DNA of 64,000 nucleotides from an uncultured Sulfurovum sp. (GCA_902727895.1 CACVAP010000083.1:1-64000); one strand, 5' to 3'; shown: positions 19,398 to 29,092, counted from the stretch's first letter. The notes: generated by a model from the sequence alone, not told the origin. A program made the numbers and translations.

Positions 19398-20327
19398 TTA
19401 CCTTTTTAACAATTCACCTAATGGCGCTAAAACATCATATTTTTCACATACTTCTAAAACATATTTTAATGTTAATGGAATATCTTTTAAATAGCTACTT
19501 TTAGCATCACGAATATTTAAACGTGAAAAAATTCCTAAAATTTTAATATGTCTTTGAAGTGCCATAAAGTCAAACCAACGTAAGAACTCTTCATCTGAGA
19601 CATCTAAACCTTTTAAAGCTTTAAACTCTAAGGCAAGCTCTTCCATTTTCTTAGCATCAAACTCTACATAAACATCTTTTAATAAAGAGACTAAATCATA
19701 AGTCAATGCGCCAGACATTGCATCTTGATAATCTATCAACGCTAACTTCCCTGATTCTAACATAATATTACGAGAATGAAAGTCACGATGAACAAAAATA
19801 TTTTGGGGTTGAGCTAAAACCTCATCAGCAATTATTTCTAAGATATTCTCTAAGTTCTTTAACCCTTTATCAGATAAAAAAATACTTTTGTGTTGTCGTA
19901 AATACCACTCTTCCATAAGATTCATCTCTGACATTAAAAATGTTTTATCATAAACATCCATACCCGTGGTATCAATCTCTTGCATTTTTACAATTTCAGA
20001 TATCCCTTTCATGTATAAAAGTTCAACGCTCATAGGACTTAACATATCAGCTAAATGTTGGGAACCTAGGTCTGAAAGTAATAAAAAACCCTCTTTAATA
20101 TTCTGAGAAATAATTCTAGGAACTTCCACTTTTGCTTTCAGTAAACGCACAGAAATATCAATAAATGGATACATACTATCTTTATCAGCAGAAGAATCCA
20201 TTATTACAAAACTTTCTTCTCCTACACTTAGTCTATAATATTGTCTAGAACTGGCATCAGCAGTTATTACTGTTAGTGTATAATCTTTATAACCTAAGTC
20301 AGCTATCCATTTTTCAATTGCTTGCAT
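19398..20327 (-). CDS. amgK: Anomeric MurNAc/GlcNAc kinase (AmgK-like)
   Basis: AmgK phosphorylates MurNAc or GlcNAc at the anomeric position, feeding MurU. The 309-residue protein is an aminoglycoside-phosphotransferase-fold kinase. The N-terminal region contains ASSRQYYRLSVGEESFVIMD, a modified nucleotide loop, and the catalytic loop is VHRDFHSRNIML (HRD at about 180-182), followed by IDYQDAMSG with the metal-binding Asp. The start overlaps the anmK stop by 14 nt. The order anmK-amgK-murU supports the specific call over a generic phosphotransferase. Confidence 0.88.
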   Translation of the reverse strand: MQAIEKWIADLGYKDYTLTVITADASSRQYYRLSVGEESFVIMDSSADKDSMYPFIDISVRLLKAKVEVPRIISQNIKEGFLLLSDLGSQHLADMLSPMSVELLYMKGISEIVKMQEIDTTGMDVYDKTFLMSEMNLMEEWYLRQHKSIFLSDKGLKNLENILEIIADEVLAQPQNIFVHRDFHSRNIMLESGKLALIDYQDAMSGALTYDLVSLLKDVYVEFDAKKMEELALEFKALKGLDVSDEEFLRWFDFMALQRHIKILGIFSRLNIRDAKSSYLKDIPLTLKYVLEVCEKYDVLAPLGELLKR

Positions 20328-21402
20328 ATATCGCCCCTAAAATTGTATTATTTTTTGCTGCTGTAACTGTTTTCAAATCAACCGACTCTAACCCTAGCCG
20401 TTTATGTGCTAACCATGCAAATATCATGGCTTCCATATTATCTGCATCAACCCCATATTTTTCGGTAGAGCTAACACACACAGATGGTAAAATTTTTTGT
20501 AGTTCTTCCATTAAAAAAATATTTCTAACACCACCACCACAAACTAAAAGTTCTTTAATTTGAAACTTTTTAATTTCATTCGCAACAGACTGTACCGTTA
20601 ATGCCAATAATGTTGCTTGTATATCTACTGGGGACATTTTACCGAATGGTTCTAAATACTTTATTAAAAATTTCTTATTAAAATACTCACGACCTGTACT
20701 TTTAGGAAATTTTAATAAAAAGTACTCATCATTTAATAGTTTTTCTAATAATTTTTCATTAATCTCTCCAGATTTAGCCCACAATCCATCTTTGTCATAA
20801 GCTAGACCTTCCTGCTCACTTATCCATAAATCCATCAGTACATTGCCACATCCCGTGTCATATCCAAATAACTCATGACCTAAAACTGAGATATTTGCCA
20901 TCCCACCAATGTTAAGTACTGCACAGTTTTCTAAATGAGAAAATAAAAAGTTATGAAAAGCAGGTGCAAGAGGTGCGCCTTGCCCTCCTCTTGCTACATC
21001 TTTAGAACGAAAGTCGGAAACCACATCTATACCAGTTTCTACAGCTAAGACTGAAGCATTACCTAATTGTAAAGAAAAAGGAAAGTCTCCATTTGGCTCA
21101 TGCCATAAAGTCTGACCATGTGAACCAATAGCCATAATATCTTTAGCCTTGTATTCAAACTTTTCCAACAATTCATTAACAGCTTTAGCAAAAAAGTATG
21201 CTAATTTACAATCTACTAAACCAATATCTCTAATGGTTGTGCTTCCATTTATAATGTTAAGTATTTCTTCTTTTAATTCTAACTCAAAATCTACGTAATG
21301 AGACGCTTCCAAAATACAAACTTCATCATCGACTTCACAAAGCGCGATATCCACACCATCTAAACTGGTACCAGACATAATCCCTATATATTTTTTTCTC
21401 AT
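20314..21402 (-). CDS. anmK: Anhydro-N-acetylmuramic acid kinase
   Basis: AnmK opens and phosphorylates 1,6-anhydro-MurNAc released from peptidoglycan turnover, giving MurNAc 6-phosphate. The 362 residues start with the family signature GIMSGTSLDGVD (7-18). They also have GSHGQTLWHEP, NIGGMANIS and the near C-terminal LLVCGGGVRN. It is the first gene of the recycling operon. In AmgK/MurU bacteria a MurNAc 6-phosphate phosphatase (MupP) is also needed; I see no clear MupP here, although the HAD protein at 17066 is nearby. Confidence 0.95.
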   Translation of the reverse strand: MRKKYIGIMSGTSLDGVDIALCEVDDEVCILEASHYVDFELELKEEILNIINGSTTIRDIGLVDCKLAYFFAKAVNELLEKFEYKAKDIMAIGSHGQTLWHEPNGDFPFSLQLGNASVLAVETGIDVVSDFRSKDVARGGQGAPLAPAFHNFLFSHLENCAVLNIGGMANISVLGHELFGYDTGCGNVLMDLWISEQEGLAYDKDGLWAKSGEINEKLLEKLLNDEYFLLKFPKSTGREYFNKKFLIKYLEPFGKMSPVDIQATLLALTVQSVANEIKKFQIKELLVCGGGVRNIFLMEELQKILPSVCVSSTEKYGVDADNMEAMIFAWLAHKRLGLESVDLKTVTAAKNNTILGAIYASN

Positions 21403-21481
21403 TTTTCTACTTAATTTCTATTATATTTTATACTATAATACTAACCATACAAAAATACCATTTAACTTAAAAAAGAAAACA

Positions 21482-22192
21482 ATGAAGTACCTACATATAC
21501 ACATCCTATTCTTTCCTCTTCTCTGGTTAGGACTCTACTTAGACAGTCACCTTCTTGAACAACAATGGGTTACAAATGTCTTAGTAATTCTAACTTTCTT
21601 ATGGATATACACCCAAGTCTCAAAGCAGATTAAACAACTAATGTTTTTTGGACTCATTGTCGCTTTAGGAGGAGAGTTACTTTTCTCTTTAGTCTTTGGT
21701 ATGTATACTTATAGACTAGAGAATCTACCTATTTATGTACCTTTTGGTCATGCCATTATTTATGCTTGTGTTTATTATTTTATAAAAGAACCTATTATTT
21801 TAAAACATCAAGAGAGTATTATTAAGTTTTTATATCTGGCTATGATTATCTATTCAACAGCTTGGCTCATTTTGGGTAATGATGTTTTTGGTTTTATTTG
21901 TCTTTTAGTCATCCTATGGATTTTTAAACGCCGACCAAAAACCAAGCTCTTTTTTCTATTTATGTTCTTTGCCATTGTCTACCTAGAATTAGTAGGAACG
22001 TATTACCAATGTTGGTACTGGCCTGAAGTATGGTTTGACAAAGTTCCGTTTGTACCTTCTGCCAACCCACCTTCTGCCATTTCAGTTTTCTACTTTGGTT
22101 TTGATGCTGGATGTCTATGGTTCTACAAAAAGTTCAACCCACAAAAATGGCAAAGATTCAAACGTATGCGCGTATTAAAGTCTACAAACTAA
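21482..22192 (+). CDS. Polytopic inner membrane protein of unknown function
   Basis: The 236-residue protein has about seven hydrophobic segments and little between them. I do not recognise the family. A short segment YWPEVWFDKVPFVPSANPPSAIS before the last helix looks like a conserved extramembrane loop. TATAAT at 21434-21439 is a likely -10. The stop overlaps the stop of the next, convergent gene by 4 nt. Confidence 0.65.
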   Translation: MKYLHIHILFFPLLWLGLYLDSHLLEQQWVTNVLVILTFLWIYTQVSKQIKQLMFFGLIVALGGELLFSLVFGMYTYRLENLPIYVPFGHAIIYACVYYFIKEPIILKHQESIIKFLYLAMIIYSTAWLILGNDVFGFICLLVILWIFKRRPKTKLFFLFMFFAIVYLELVGTYYQCWYWPEVWFDKVPFVPSANPPSAISVFYFGFDAGCLWFYKKFNPQKWQRFKRMRVLKSTN

Positions 22193-22689
22193 GACTTTTC
22201 TTTAGACAGTGTTTTATTTAACTTCTCAAAAAAGTTACCTATTTCATCTATGGCATCTTCAGCCAATTTTGAAACAGATTTTTTTGAATTATTAAATTCT
22301 TCACGAATACCTTTGCCCTCATTCTCCCAAAAATCTTCAGCTTCCATCTTCCCAAGATGTGCTTTTAGGACAGCCCTGTCAATACCTACTTCTGCTGACT
22401 TCATTGCGTTAATAGTAAACTCTTCAATAGTATCTTTTACTTCGTTCATATTTTCTTTAGCTTCCATCGCACCTAAATGTGCTTGAAGTATTGCTTCATC
22501 ATCTTTTTTATCAAAGTTACTAGCAGCCTTATCCAACTTAGAACTTATTGTCGAAAATGACGTTTTCAAATCTTTCCAAATCTCGCTACTCTGTTCAGAA
22601 AAATCTTCAGCTAAGTCTTCAACTTTACTCTCTAATGATTCCATTGCTTTTTTTGATTTATCTATCGCTTCTTTAAAATCTTTTTCCAT
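22189..22689 (-). CDS. Helical repeat protein with two AHLGxMEA motifs
   Basis: The 166-residue protein is strongly charged, helical and lacks Cys. Two related blocks occur, ILQAHLGAMEAKENM (about 80-94) and VLKAHLGKMEAEDFW (about 115-129), flanked by coiled-coil-like stretches. That shows an internal duplication. There is no signal peptide, so it is cytoplasmic. AAGGACACC precedes the ATG. I do not recognise a function. The composition resembles stress-related helical proteins, but this is only an impression. Confidence 0.62.
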   Translation of the reverse strand: MEKDFKEAIDKSKKAMESLESKVEDLAEDFSEQSSEIWKDLKTSFSTISSKLDKAASNFDKKDDEAILQAHLGAMEAKENMNEVKDTIEEFTINAMKSAEVGIDRAVLKAHLGKMEAEDFWENEGKGIREEFNNSKKSVSKLAEDAIDEIGNFFEKLNKTLSKEKS

Positions 22690-22761
22690 AAGGTGTCCTT
22701 TTAAATTATGTATATTACAAAGTATAACACTTTTATGTTATTTTTAAATAAATTGTAACAA

Positions 22762-23685
22762 TTAAAAAATACTCAAACCTGTTTTAGTGGTAAACAATTG
22801 TAAAGCCAAAGTTCCCACATGTGAGTTACCATGACTGTTAAGTCTTGGTGACCACACAGCAATACTCATAACATTGGGAACTACAGCTACAATACCACCT
22901 CCCACACCAGACTTTGCAGGAAGCCCCACATTAAAAGCAAACTCTCCACTGGCATCATAATGACCACAAGTAAGCATAAGTGCATTCACCCGTTTTGCTT
23001 GGGCTTCACTCAAAAACTCTTTCTTAGAAATAGGGTCTTTACCATCAAAAGCCAAATAAATCATCGCCCGTGATAACTCTTGCGTATTCATAGAAATGGC
23101 ACATTGCCTAAAGTATGTTTGTACCACGTCATGTACATCATTTTCAATATTATTAAAACTTTTCATAAGTTGTGCCAAAGCAAGATTACGCGAAGCATGT
23201 TCCATCTCAGACTTTGCCACTATCGCATCAAATTGTAAATCTGCATTACCCGAAATCTCTCGAACAAAATTCATCACTTTTTCTAAGGCTGCATAGTTCC
23301 CACCAAAATGCGTTATAAGCGCATCCACAACGACAATAGCCCCAGCATTAATAAAAGGATTACGAGGAATACCATTTTCATACTCCAACTGAACCAAAGA
23401 GTTAAATGCCGAACCCGATGGCTCAACCCCTACCCTTTTGTACAATGAAGTAGAATAAATGTCTATAGCCAATGAAAAAGCCAACACTTTAGAAATACTC
23501 TGAATAGAAAACTTTTCTTTACTCTTACCCACCGAAAACTGTTCACCACTCTCAAGCGTAATGGTCATAGCAAACTGATAGGGGTCAACCTCTGCCAAAG
23601 CAGGAATATAATCTGCCACTTTTCCATGTTCTAACGCACCTTGTATTTCCAGTTCTATTTCTTCTAGTATTTTTTGATAGTTCAT
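22762..23685 (-). CDS. glsA: Glutaminase
   Basis: The enzyme hydrolyses glutamine to glutamate and ammonia. The 307 residues match the serine-dependent beta-lactamase-fold glutaminase family. The catalytic SxxK lies in FSIQSISKVLAFS (about 81-93), and VEPSGSAFNSLVQLE, NPFINAGAIVV and LPAKSGVGGGIVAVVP are typical blocks. The length is normal. It is divergent from mutS2 and appears monocistronic. Confidence 0.95.
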   Translation of the reverse strand: MNYQKILEEIELEIQGALEHGKVADYIPALAEVDPYQFAMTITLESGEQFSVGKSKEKFSIQSISKVLAFSLAIDIYSTSLYKRVGVEPSGSAFNSLVQLEYENGIPRNPFINAGAIVVVDALITHFGGNYAALEKVMNFVREISGNADLQFDAIVAKSEMEHASRNLALAQLMKSFNNIENDVHDVVQTYFRQCAISMNTQELSRAMIYLAFDGKDPISKKEFLSEAQAKRVNALMLTCGHYDASGEFAFNVGLPAKSGVGGGIVAVVPNVMSIAVWSPRLNSHGNSHVGTLALQLFTTKTGLSIF

Positions 23686-23780
23686 GCATTTTTTCCAAGA
23701 GTTTTAAAGCCATTATAGTTAAAAAAGTTATGGACAAAATAAAAAACAGAAAAGACAATAAATGGCAAAAAAATCTATGA

Positions 23781-23786
23781 TATAAT
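23781..23786 (+). promoter_or_regulatory. -10 element of mutS2; transcript probably leaderless
   Basis: TATAAT is followed by 7 nt and the ATG at 23794. No Shine-Dalgarno sequence lies between them. Confidence 0.5.
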
Positions 23787-23793
23787 TCACCCA

Positions 23794-25998
23794 ATGAAAA
23801 CCCTAACTCAAAAACTAGATCTAGACCCCTTTATAAATAACTTTCAAAGCTTCTATGCACGTGATAAATCTATAGAAATGATGGGGGATATTAATCAGCA
23901 TTTTAAATATATTTCTGCACTTGCCACGGTAGAGTTTCCTGCTATGAAAGAAGTTCATAATCTTGATGAGCAACTTAATCGTATTAAAAAACAAGGTGTA
24001 CTCTCTTTAGAAGATATCTATGCTTTTGTGAGCATGATAGAGTATTTTAATGCTTTAAAAACCTCTTCATTACCTGAGCCTTTAAACAAATGGATACGTG
24101 AGATTGATATTCATGAAGAGATTGCTGATGTTATTTTATACTTCACAAGCGAAGGGAACATAAACCCTGAACGTGAACCTGAACTTTATGACATAGAAAA
24201 AGCACTCAAACAAAATAAGTCAGAACTCAAAGACAAACTTTATAAGTTGGCACACTCTTCTACTTTAAAAGATTATTTGGTTGACACTCAAATACACTTT
24301 TTGAATGGAGAAGAAACCCTCATGGTACGTGGTGGATTTAACAAAATCCTCAAAGCTTCCGTGGTTGGGCGTACTGCTGGTGGATTCTTTTATATTTTAC
24401 CTCAGTCTATTTCTCATTTAAAAGAGAAAGAGTCAGCCCTACTTTCTCGTAAAGAAGAAGTAATTTACCGTTATTGTCAGACTTTTTCTGCTACTTTACA
24501 TAAGCACTATTTATTTATGAGGTTTATTAACCGTGAATACGATAAATTTGACCACTACCAAGCACGGGTACTTTTTGCCCGTGCTTATGACTATCATTTT
24601 ATATTACCCTCAAAACGTAAAGTTGTTAATCTTTCAGAATTTTGTCACCCTGCTATTGACAAACCAAAACCTGTTAGCATCAATTTAGAAAAATCTGTCA
24701 TGCTAGTTACAGGTGTAAATGCTGGTGGTAAAACCATGCTACTCAAGTCTTTACTCTCTGCTGTCTATATGTCTAAAAATCTCTTACCGTTTAAATGTAA
24801 TGAAGAAAAAACAGAAGTAGGACATTTTAAAAGTATTGAAGCTGTTATAGATGACCCTCAATCCGTTAAAAATGACATCTCTACCTTTGCAGGTCGTATG
24901 GTAGAGTTTGCTAAGCTTTTTGACAAAGAAAATGCCATAGTCGGAGTCGATGAAATAGAACTTGGAACAGACTCAGATGAAGCTGCTTCTTTGTTTAGAG
25001 TAATGCTCGATGAATTAAAGAAAAAAGGCATTACATTCATCGTTACTACCCACCACAAACGTTTGGCTTCACTGATGTCTACAGATGATGATGTAGAACT
25101 CATTGCAGCCCTTTATGACGAAGAAAACCGTAAACCTACCTATACTTTTTTACAAGGAAGTATTGGAAAGTCTTATGCCTTTGAAACAGCACAAAGATAT
25201 GGTGTTCCTGAACACATTGTAAGAAAAGCAAAGGATGTCTATGGAGAAGATAAAGAAAACCTAAATGAACTTATAGAAAAGTCGACTACTTTAGAACGTG
25301 AAATGCGTCTAAAACTAGAACAAATAGACAAAGAACTAGCCATTGTTGAACGGAAAAGAACAGAGATTGAAAATATAGAGGAGACGCTAAACGAACAACA
25401 GCGAAAAGCAGTAGCCACTTTAGAAAACCGTTATAATGCAGCAACAAAACGTGCTTTGGAAGCGCTGAAAGTTAAAGAGTCCACAGAAGGTCGGCGACTT
25501 TTAAATGATGCGCATAAACAAAAAAAACTCTCTACTCATGCTAAGAAAGTAGAACAACCTAACAAACGTGTTTTACAAGTAGGTGATGCCGTTAAGTATC
25601 GTACTTCAAGAGGAGAAATCTTAGGGATTAGAAACACAGAAGCCACCATAGAAGTAGATGGCTTAAAAATGCGTGTACCACTTTCTCAACTGCGCTACCT
25701 TGAAAGCCTTCAGAAAAAAGTTGTAAACAAAACAAAAACGACTGTAAAGGTAGAAAGGTCGAGACAAGGTTCTATATCGATTAAACTGCTTGGTTGTTAT
25801 GCAGATGAAGCCATTGATAAACTTGATGTTTTTCTTTCTGATGCCTTGGTATCTGGATTTAATGAAGTTGAGATTATTCATGGAACAGGTGGAGGCGTAC
25901 TTAAAAAAGTAATTATAGAATACTTAAAGGGCTACCCAAAACTCCAATCTTTTCATGGACTTAAGGGTAACCTTGGAATTACAGTCGTGAAGCTATAG
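23794..25998 (+). CDS. mutS2: Endonuclease/ribosome-rescue ATPase MutS2
   Basis: The 734-residue protein has a MutS-like core and ATPase (Walker A GVNAGGKTML at about 307-316, Walker B region IVGVDEIELGTDSDEAA), a coiled-coil arm (about 490-560) and a C-terminal Smr domain (about 660-734, HGTGGGVLKKVI). It lacks the MutS mismatch-recognition domain, as expected for MutS2. Family work links MutS2 to suppression of recombination and to splitting collided ribosomes. The transcript looks leaderless, and a terminator overlaps the last codons. Confidence 0.95.
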   Translation: MKTLTQKLDLDPFINNFQSFYARDKSIEMMGDINQHFKYISALATVEFPAMKEVHNLDEQLNRIKKQGVLSLEDIYAFVSMIEYFNALKTSSLPEPLNKWIREIDIHEEIADVILYFTSEGNINPEREPELYDIEKALKQNKSELKDKLYKLAHSSTLKDYLVDTQIHFLNGEETLMVRGGFNKILKASVVGRTAGGFFYILPQSISHLKEKESALLSRKEEVIYRYCQTFSATLHKHYLFMRFINREYDKFDHYQARVLFARAYDYHFILPSKRKVVNLSEFCHPAIDKPKPVSINLEKSVMLVTGVNAGGKTMLLKSLLSAVYMSKNLLPFKCNEEKTEVGHFKSIEAVIDDPQSVKNDISTFAGRMVEFAKLFDKENAIVGVDEIELGTDSDEAASLFRVMLDELKKKGITFIVTTHHKRLASLMSTDDDVELIAALYDEENRKPTYTFLQGSIGKSYAFETAQRYGVPEHIVRKAKDVYGEDKENLNELIEKSTTLEREMRLKLEQIDKELAIVERKRTEIENIEETLNEQQRKAVATLENRYNAATKRALEALKVKESTEGRRLLNDAHKQKKLSTHAKKVEQPNKRVLQVGDAVKYRTSRGEILGIRNTEATIEVDGLKMRVPLSQLRYLESLQKKVVNKTKTTVKVERSRQGSISIKLLGCYADEAIDKLDVFLSDALVSGFNEVEIIHGTGGGVLKKVIIEYLKGYPKLQSFHGLKGNLGITVVKL

Positions 25999-26019
25999 AA
26001 AGAGCTTCACGTCCTTTTT
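25986..26019 (+). terminator. Intrinsic terminator of mutS2
   Basis: CGTGAAGCT (25986-25994) pairs with AGCTTCACG (26003-26011), a perfect 9-bp stem, followed by TCCTTTTT. The 5' arm is inside the last codons of mutS2. Confidence 0.75.
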
Positions 26020-27265
26020 ATCTAAACTGATAATACCCACTAGGGTTATGTAAGAAATAAGAATCAGAAGGGGACAAACGAGGTAGATAAACTACTGATG
26101 CTCCTTTTTCATTAACCGTCTCTTCAAAGTTAGAAAGACTTAATAAACTACGTTTTTTAGGCTCTTTCTTCTTTGGCTCTTCTAAAACAGAAGTATCTAC
26201 AATGGTATCTACTATATGATTTACCCATTTAAGCTTTTGTGCGTTTACAGCCAACTCTTGCCAATCACCATTAGAGCTATTTTTGTACATTGCTGCTTTA
26301 AACTCATCAAGCGTAATACCCATCTTATCTGCCGTAGCACCACCAAATTCAATCCACCATGATTCAAGACGTTTAAGCTGTTCTTCTTGCTCTGTCAAGT
26401 TACCATAAGCCACTGATAATGGTTGATGATGCAAAATAGTCGAGTGAGCATAAGCAAATGACTTATCAGCTAAGGTTACAATAATTGCTGCCATAGATGC
26501 TGCATACCCACGTAGCACAACATAAATAGGAGCTTCACTTCCTTTCATTGCTTTTAAAATCATATACCCAGCCAAGGCTGAACCACCTGGTGAACGGTCT
26601 ATAACCATAAAAATCGGTTGTTTTTTATCTTTATTATTAAAATAATTAATTTTTTTCGTAATTTCATCAGCCATACTTTTACGAATGGTTCCGTTAATCG
26701 AAATACGACGATCTGAAATAACTAATTTATTCTCTTTTGTTAATGGATTCTCAAGGTAAACTGGTTTACTATTTACGTATTTTTCACGTATCTTTGTATT
26801 CTCAAAAACTTCAATTTGAGACTTTAACTTAGAAATTTCTAACTCACGCTCTTGCTTCTCTTTCTCTATTTTAGCATTGGCTCTTTCGTCATTAATTGTC
26901 TCTACTCTTGCCAAGTACTCTAATGCCTCTATCTCTTTTTCATATTTTACTTTTACTTCATAATTGCTGGTCTTGGTCTCCAACTCTTTAAGTGCAAACT
27001 CTTCAGACAAAAGTTCTTTTTCCCACTTAAGTTCTTGAAGTTTTGTCAAAAGTGCTGCATGTTTACTTTTTAGTGCTTCTTCTTTCAAAGTATTGTTTAA
27101 AGAAAGTTTTCTCTCTTTTAACTCTAAAGCTTTTGTTTCTGGATCTTCACTAAACTCATTTGACCTTTCTTTACTTGTATTATTCTCATTACTATTAGAA
27201 TGATCCATGCTGGCATTCAATGTGTTTAGTAGTAGTAGGGTCACTAGGCTCAATTTATAATTCAT
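26018..27265 (-). CDS. Exported ClpP/crotonase-fold serine protease-like protein
   Basis: The 415-residue protein has a signal peptide (MNYKLSLVTLLLLNTLNA, cleavage near 18). A long highly charged coiled coil covers about 30-160, and a ClpP-like domain about 170-370. Candidate catalytic Ser is in LRGYAASMAAIIV (about 256) and His in STILHHQPLS (about 281). SPGGSALAGYMI precedes them, as in ClpP and signal-peptide peptidases. A secreted Clp-type protease with an N-terminal coiled coil is unusual; normal ClpP is cytoplasmic. The substrate is unknown. Confidence 0.8.
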   Translation of the reverse strand: MNYKLSLVTLLLLNTLNASMDHSNSNENNTSKERSNEFSEDPETKALELKERKLSLNNTLKEEALKSKHAALLTKLQELKWEKELLSEEFALKELETKTSNYEVKVKYEKEIEALEYLARVETINDERANAKIEKEKQERELEISKLKSQIEVFENTKIREKYVNSKPVYLENPLTKENKLVISDRRISINGTIRKSMADEITKKINYFNNKDKKQPIFMVIDRSPGGSALAGYMILKAMKGSEAPIYVVLRGYAASMAAIIVTLADKSFAYAHSTILHHQPLSVAYGNLTEQEEQLKRLESWWIEFGGATADKMGITLDEFKAAMYKNSSNGDWQELAVNAQKLKWVNHIVDTIVDTSVLEEPKKKEPKKRSLLSLSNFEETVNEKGASVVYLPRLSPSDSYFLHNPSGYYQFR

Positions 27266-27377
27266 TTTTATATCCTTTTATTTATGTTTGAAGGATTTTA
27301 TCCTTAATTTACACAATTAAACGTAAAGGACTTTTCTTAGTAAGAGCGTCTTTTATAGAAAGGTAAATTGTTTATTA

Positions 27378-27396
27378 ATGAATTTTAAATGAATTT
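27378..27396 (-). promoter_or_regulatory. Possible fourth copy of the ATGAAYTT direct-repeat box
   Basis: ATGAATTT at 27378-27385 and again at 27389-27396, an 11-bp period, as in the boxes at 47783, 51411 and 51447. It lies 113 nt upstream of the leftward ClpP-like gene, in the same orientation relative to the gene as the others. However, no good -10 hexamer lies 10 nt beyond it. Confidence 0.35.
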
Positions 27397-27472
27397 TGAA
27401 AGGAAATAGGAAATTTAAGAAATATACTATTTTCAAATAATAAATTTAGAAGCGTAACTTACGATTCTAAAT

Positions 27473-29092
27473 TTATTCAACTTTTTTAAAAGCACAAATT
27501 TGTTTGGCTAATATATCAGTAACAGCCTCTCGTCTGTTTAACACGTGCGTAATGTTCAAATCAGCAATACTCTCTTCTTGTGATTTATTTTTCACTGTAA
27601 CTACAGAATTAATATCAGCCCCAAAGGAATTAATATTTTCACAAATAAGTCTTACTTGATGAGGATTATTTACTGCCGAAAAAATTGCTAAAGATTTTTT
27701 AATATCAAAATGTTCTAAAACAGACTTTTGTGCTGCATTGGCTAAAAAAATGTTCTCTTCACCTGATGCAATTGCTTCATCTACCAATTTAACATCATGC
27801 TCTAAAATAACATATAAGACATTGTTCTTCTTAAATCTTTCTACTAGCATCTTACCTACAGGTCCATAGCCACATATAATAATGTGATCTTTATATCCTG
27901 TAGAAACCAATGCTCGTTCTCGTAAACCCACAGGTTCTGCAAAAAATAAATCAGCTAAAAATTTAATATTTTTCAAAATAAATGGTGTCAATATCATAGA
28001 CAAAACGATGGTTACAATCATAATCTGATTGGTTTGATCAGAAATGATTTTATAAGAGTTTGCAAGTGCGAAAATTGCCAATGCAAATTCTCCTACTTGC
28101 ATCAGTGCCAAAGCACTTTTAATAGCCGAACGATTTTGCATAAAAAGTCTCATTACTAAAAAAAGAACCAACGCTTTTATGAGCATCATAGCAAGCAATA
28201 AACCTAAAATAGTAAAAATAAAGTCACTAACAATATCTAAGTTAATCTGCATACCAATAGTCACAAAGAAAATCCCTAGAAGTATGTCTCTAAACGGTAC
28301 AAGATCAGCTTCTATACGGTAACGATACTTCGTCTCAGCAATGGTCATACCAGCAAGGAATGCTCCTAAAGAATAAGAGAAACCAAACTGTTCTGCTAGA
28401 ACAGAAGCTGCAATAACCGTTAAAATAACTGAGGCTAAAAATATCTCTTCAGACTCAGAACTTGTTACCCAATCAAAAAAACGTTCTATAAAATATTTAC
28501 CCACCACGAATAAGATAACAAATACAATCGCAGCTGAAATAACTGTTTCTAAAAGCAATTCACCAACTGAAGCATTGGTCGAAGTAAAGATTGAAATCAT
28601 TAGAAGCATAGGAATAACAGCTAAATCTTGAAAAAGCAATATTCCTAAAACAACACGTCCATACCCTGTATGTATATCTCCATTTTCATTCAGTATTTTA
28701 AGTACTATTGCCGTAGAAGAAAGTGACAATGCCATACCAATAACAATGGCATTCTTAACCGTAATATCAAAAAATGTAAATGCTAAAAAGGTAAAAAGGA
28801 GTCCTGAGAGAATAACTTGTAAAGCTCCATAAACAAAAACCTCTTTTTTCATAGAACGCATTTGACTAATGGAAAATTCAAGTCCAATGGTAAACATAAG
28901 AAAAACAATACCGAATTCAGCAAGATGCGCTAAAGTTTCTTTCGAAGTGTCTGCAAAGTGAAATATTTGAGCAATTGCAAAACCTGTGACGATATATCCA
29001 ATCACAGTAGGGATATCAAGTTTTTTTAAATATACATTTATAATAGTTGCAATACCGATAGTTACAACCAAACCTATTAAAAGATGTTCCAT
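27473..29092 (-). CDS. Kef-type cation:proton antiporter (CPA2) with TrkA-N domain
   Basis: The 539-residue protein has about 12 membrane helices typical of the CPA2 family (GFAIAQIFHFAD, FGIVFLMFTIGLEFS, LSLSSTAIVLKIL, LFQDLAVIPML). A C-terminal cytoplasmic Rossmann domain follows (HIIICGYGPVGKMLVERF, about 392-409) of the TrkA-N/RCK type that senses nucleotides. It probably exports K+ or Na+ in exchange for protons. The C-terminal TrkA-C part seems missing, which is common in the KefB-like group. Confidence 0.93.
   Translation of the reverse strand: MEHLLIGLVVTIGIATIINVYLKKLDIPTVIGYIVTGFAIAQIFHFADTSKETLAHLAEFGIVFLMFTIGLEFSISQMRSMKKEVFVYGALQVILSGLLFTFLAFTFFDITVKNAIVIGMALSLSSTAIVLKILNENGDIHTGYGRVVLGILLFQDLAVIPMLLMISIFTSTNASVGELLLETVISAAIVFVILFVVGKYFIERFFDWVTSSESEEIFLASVILTVIAASVLAEQFGFSYSLGAFLAGMTIAETKYRYRIEADLVPFRDILLGIFFVTIGMQINLDIVSDFIFTILGLLLAMMLIKALVLFLVMRLFMQNRSAIKSALALMQVGEFALAIFALANSYKIISDQTNQIMIVTIVLSMILTPFILKNIKFLADLFFAEPVGLRERALVSTGYKDHIIICGYGPVGKMLVERFKKNNVLYVILEHDVKLVDEAIASGEENIFLANAAQKSVLEHFDIKKSLAIFSAVNNPHQVRLICENINSFGADINSVVTVKNKSQEESIADLNITHVLNRREAVTDILAKQICAFKKVE

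Noticed and set aside
19376-19398. AAATTCAT followed by a TATACT-like hexamer near murU
   Set aside because: Only one half-site, 9 rather than 10 nt spacing, and it faces the wrong way for the flanking genes.
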